Positions 63,179 through 64,000 of a stretch of DNA of 64,000 nucleotides are shown one piece after another. Below the pieces are notes generated by a model. The model saw only the letters and a list, made by a program, of their open reading frames with translations, had not been told where the DNA came from and did no database searches. The stretch comes from Achromobacter animicus (GTDB lineage: Bacteria > Pseudomonadota > Gammaproteobacteria > Burkholderiales > Burkholderiaceae_B). Every line of letters begins with the position of its first letter. The first letter of the stretch is position 1. The position numbers were made by a program, and so were the translations under genes. The stretch spans positions 310,001-374,000 of the forward strand of contig NZ_CADIJM010000004.1 in assembly GCF_902859585.1 (NCBI RefSeq), written 5' to 3'.

Positions 63179-63978
63179 GCGGCTTCGCCTTTCTTGTTGC
63201 GCTGGATGGCCTGCGCCAGGCCGCGCTCGCGCACCGCCTGGAATTCCTCGCTCAGGTGCGACAACTGATGCGTGTCGAAGTGCGCCGACAGCGCCGTGCG
63301 AAAGCCCTGCGCGTCCGCCGTGCGGTTCAGCGACCGCTTGATCAGGCGCAGTCCGAACGGCGGCGCCTGCGCGATGCGCTGGGCCAGCGCCAGCGTGGCG
63401 GCATCCAGTTCGGCTTCGGGCACCACCCGGTTCACCATGCCGATGCGCAATGCCTCCTGCGCATCGACCTTCTCGCCGGTGTAGAGCATTTCCTTGGCCT
63501 TGCGCAGCCCCATGACCCAGGGATGAATCAGCACCTCGGTGGCGGCCGCGGCCAGGGTGTGTCCGACCGGGTCCGAGAAGTACGCCGTGTCCGAACACAC
63601 CACCAGGTCGCACATGTTGGCGATCATGAATCCGCCCGCCACGCACGCGCCCTGCACCTGCGCCACGGTGGGCTTGGGGAAGTCCCAGATGCGCAGGCAA
63701 TACCCGTAGTAGCGGCGGGACTCGTAATCCCAGCGTTCCTCGACCGTGAAGTCGGCGCGCTTGGCCTGGGCTTCCTTCAGGTCATGCCCGGCCGAGAAAT
63801 GCGCGCCGCGACCGCCCAGGATGACCACCCGCACCGCATCGTCCTGCTCGGCGCGCGAGAGGGCGTCATCCAGTTCGTCCAGCATCTGCTGGCTCTGGGC
63901 ATTGCGCGCGGATTCGCGGGCCAGACTGATGCGGCATACCGCGTCGTGCCGTTCGACGGCCAGGGTGGCGTATTCCAT
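63175..63978 (-). CDS. Enoyl-CoA hydratase
   Basis: A 267-residue crotonase-family enzyme at the head of the catabolic operon. FSAGHDLKEAQ near residue 60 and VQGACVAGGFMIANMCDLVV near 108 form the oxyanion hole. GGAGACC precedes the ATG at 63978. Its stop overlaps the synthetase start as ATGA. It would hydrate the enoyl-CoA made by the dehydrogenases. More operon genes may lie beyond the right edge. Confidence 0.92.
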   Translation of the reverse strand: MEYATLAVERHDAVCRISLARESARNAQSQQMLDELDDALSRAEQDDAVRVVILGGRGAHFSAGHDLKEAQAKRADFTVEERWDYESRRYYGYCLRIWDFPKPTVAQVQGACVAGGFMIANMCDLVVCSDTAYFSDPVGHTLAAAATEVLIHPWVMGLRKAKEMLYTGEKVDAQEALRIGMVNRVVPEAELDAATLALAQRIAQAPPFGLRLIKRSLNRTADAQGFRTALSAHFDTHQLSHLSEEFQAVRERGLAQAIQRNKKGEAA

Positions 63979-64000
63979 GGTCTCCTCGTCCTTGTCATGC

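Overview
The window is a dense, GC-rich stretch of a betaproteobacterial chromosome, most like the Alcaligenaceae (Achromobacter/Bordetella). The reasons are the gene content (two Bug/TctC-type orphan binding proteins, a cbb3 oxidase operon with FNR-type boxes, a proteobacterial RND pump, long-form QueF, pdxJ-acpS) and the uniform strong GC bias at third codon positions. I see no rRNA, tRNA, IS element, prophage or CRISPR array.

Layout. 1-3.9 kb: cbb3 oxidase genes ccoN-O-Q-P (ccoP cut by the window edge), preceded by ccoS and a reduced CcoI-like P-type ATPase that has lost all its cytosolic catalytic domains. FNR-type palindromes lie before each block. 4.1-6.9 kb: bioD, a LysR regulator and a divergent zinc alcohol dehydrogenase. 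7.4-16.4 kb: two adjacent giant genes (1448 and 1541 codons) of no recognisable family. 16.5-22.5 kb: aceA, queF, a di-haem cytochrome c peroxidase, an MFS exporter and pgsA. 22.7-33.5 kb: one long minus-strand array in which an RND efflux operon runs with 4-nt overlaps into pdxJ, then acpS, nagZ, uvrC and pgsA, headed by an orphan OmpR-type DNA-binding protein. 33.8-38.9 kb: patatin phospholipase, a DUF4136 lipoprotein, modE and modABC with a ModE box.

39.0-47.0 kb holds the most system-like island. The minus arm is DUF350, SPFH, zinc-ribbon/DUF4178, a 54-residue secreted Gly/Ser-rich peptide and SpeD. The plus arm is a membrane-anchored aminopropyltransferase and two FAD amine oxidoreductases. 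The arms diverge from one 10-bp-arm inverted repeat. The gene set suggests that decarboxylated AdoMet made by SpeD feeds an aminopropyl transfer at the membrane, with oxidases acting on amines. The small peptide is a candidate substrate.

47.0-64 kb: a TrpXYZ-type ABC transporter, an aldo/keto reductase, a Bug protein, a malonate-use operon (matR-matA-enoyl-CoA hydratase-matB) with a 16-bp palindrome before matR, a soluble spermidine-synthase-like protein, and a tightly packed acyl-CoA catabolic operon (two acyl-CoA dehydrogenases, Bug, ADP-forming acyl-CoA synthetase, enoyl-CoA hydratase).

A recurring small-scale pattern is tandem repeats of 12-17 bp in the gaps just after stop codons. Three of them are exact 13-bp duplications, and several place stops in all three frames.
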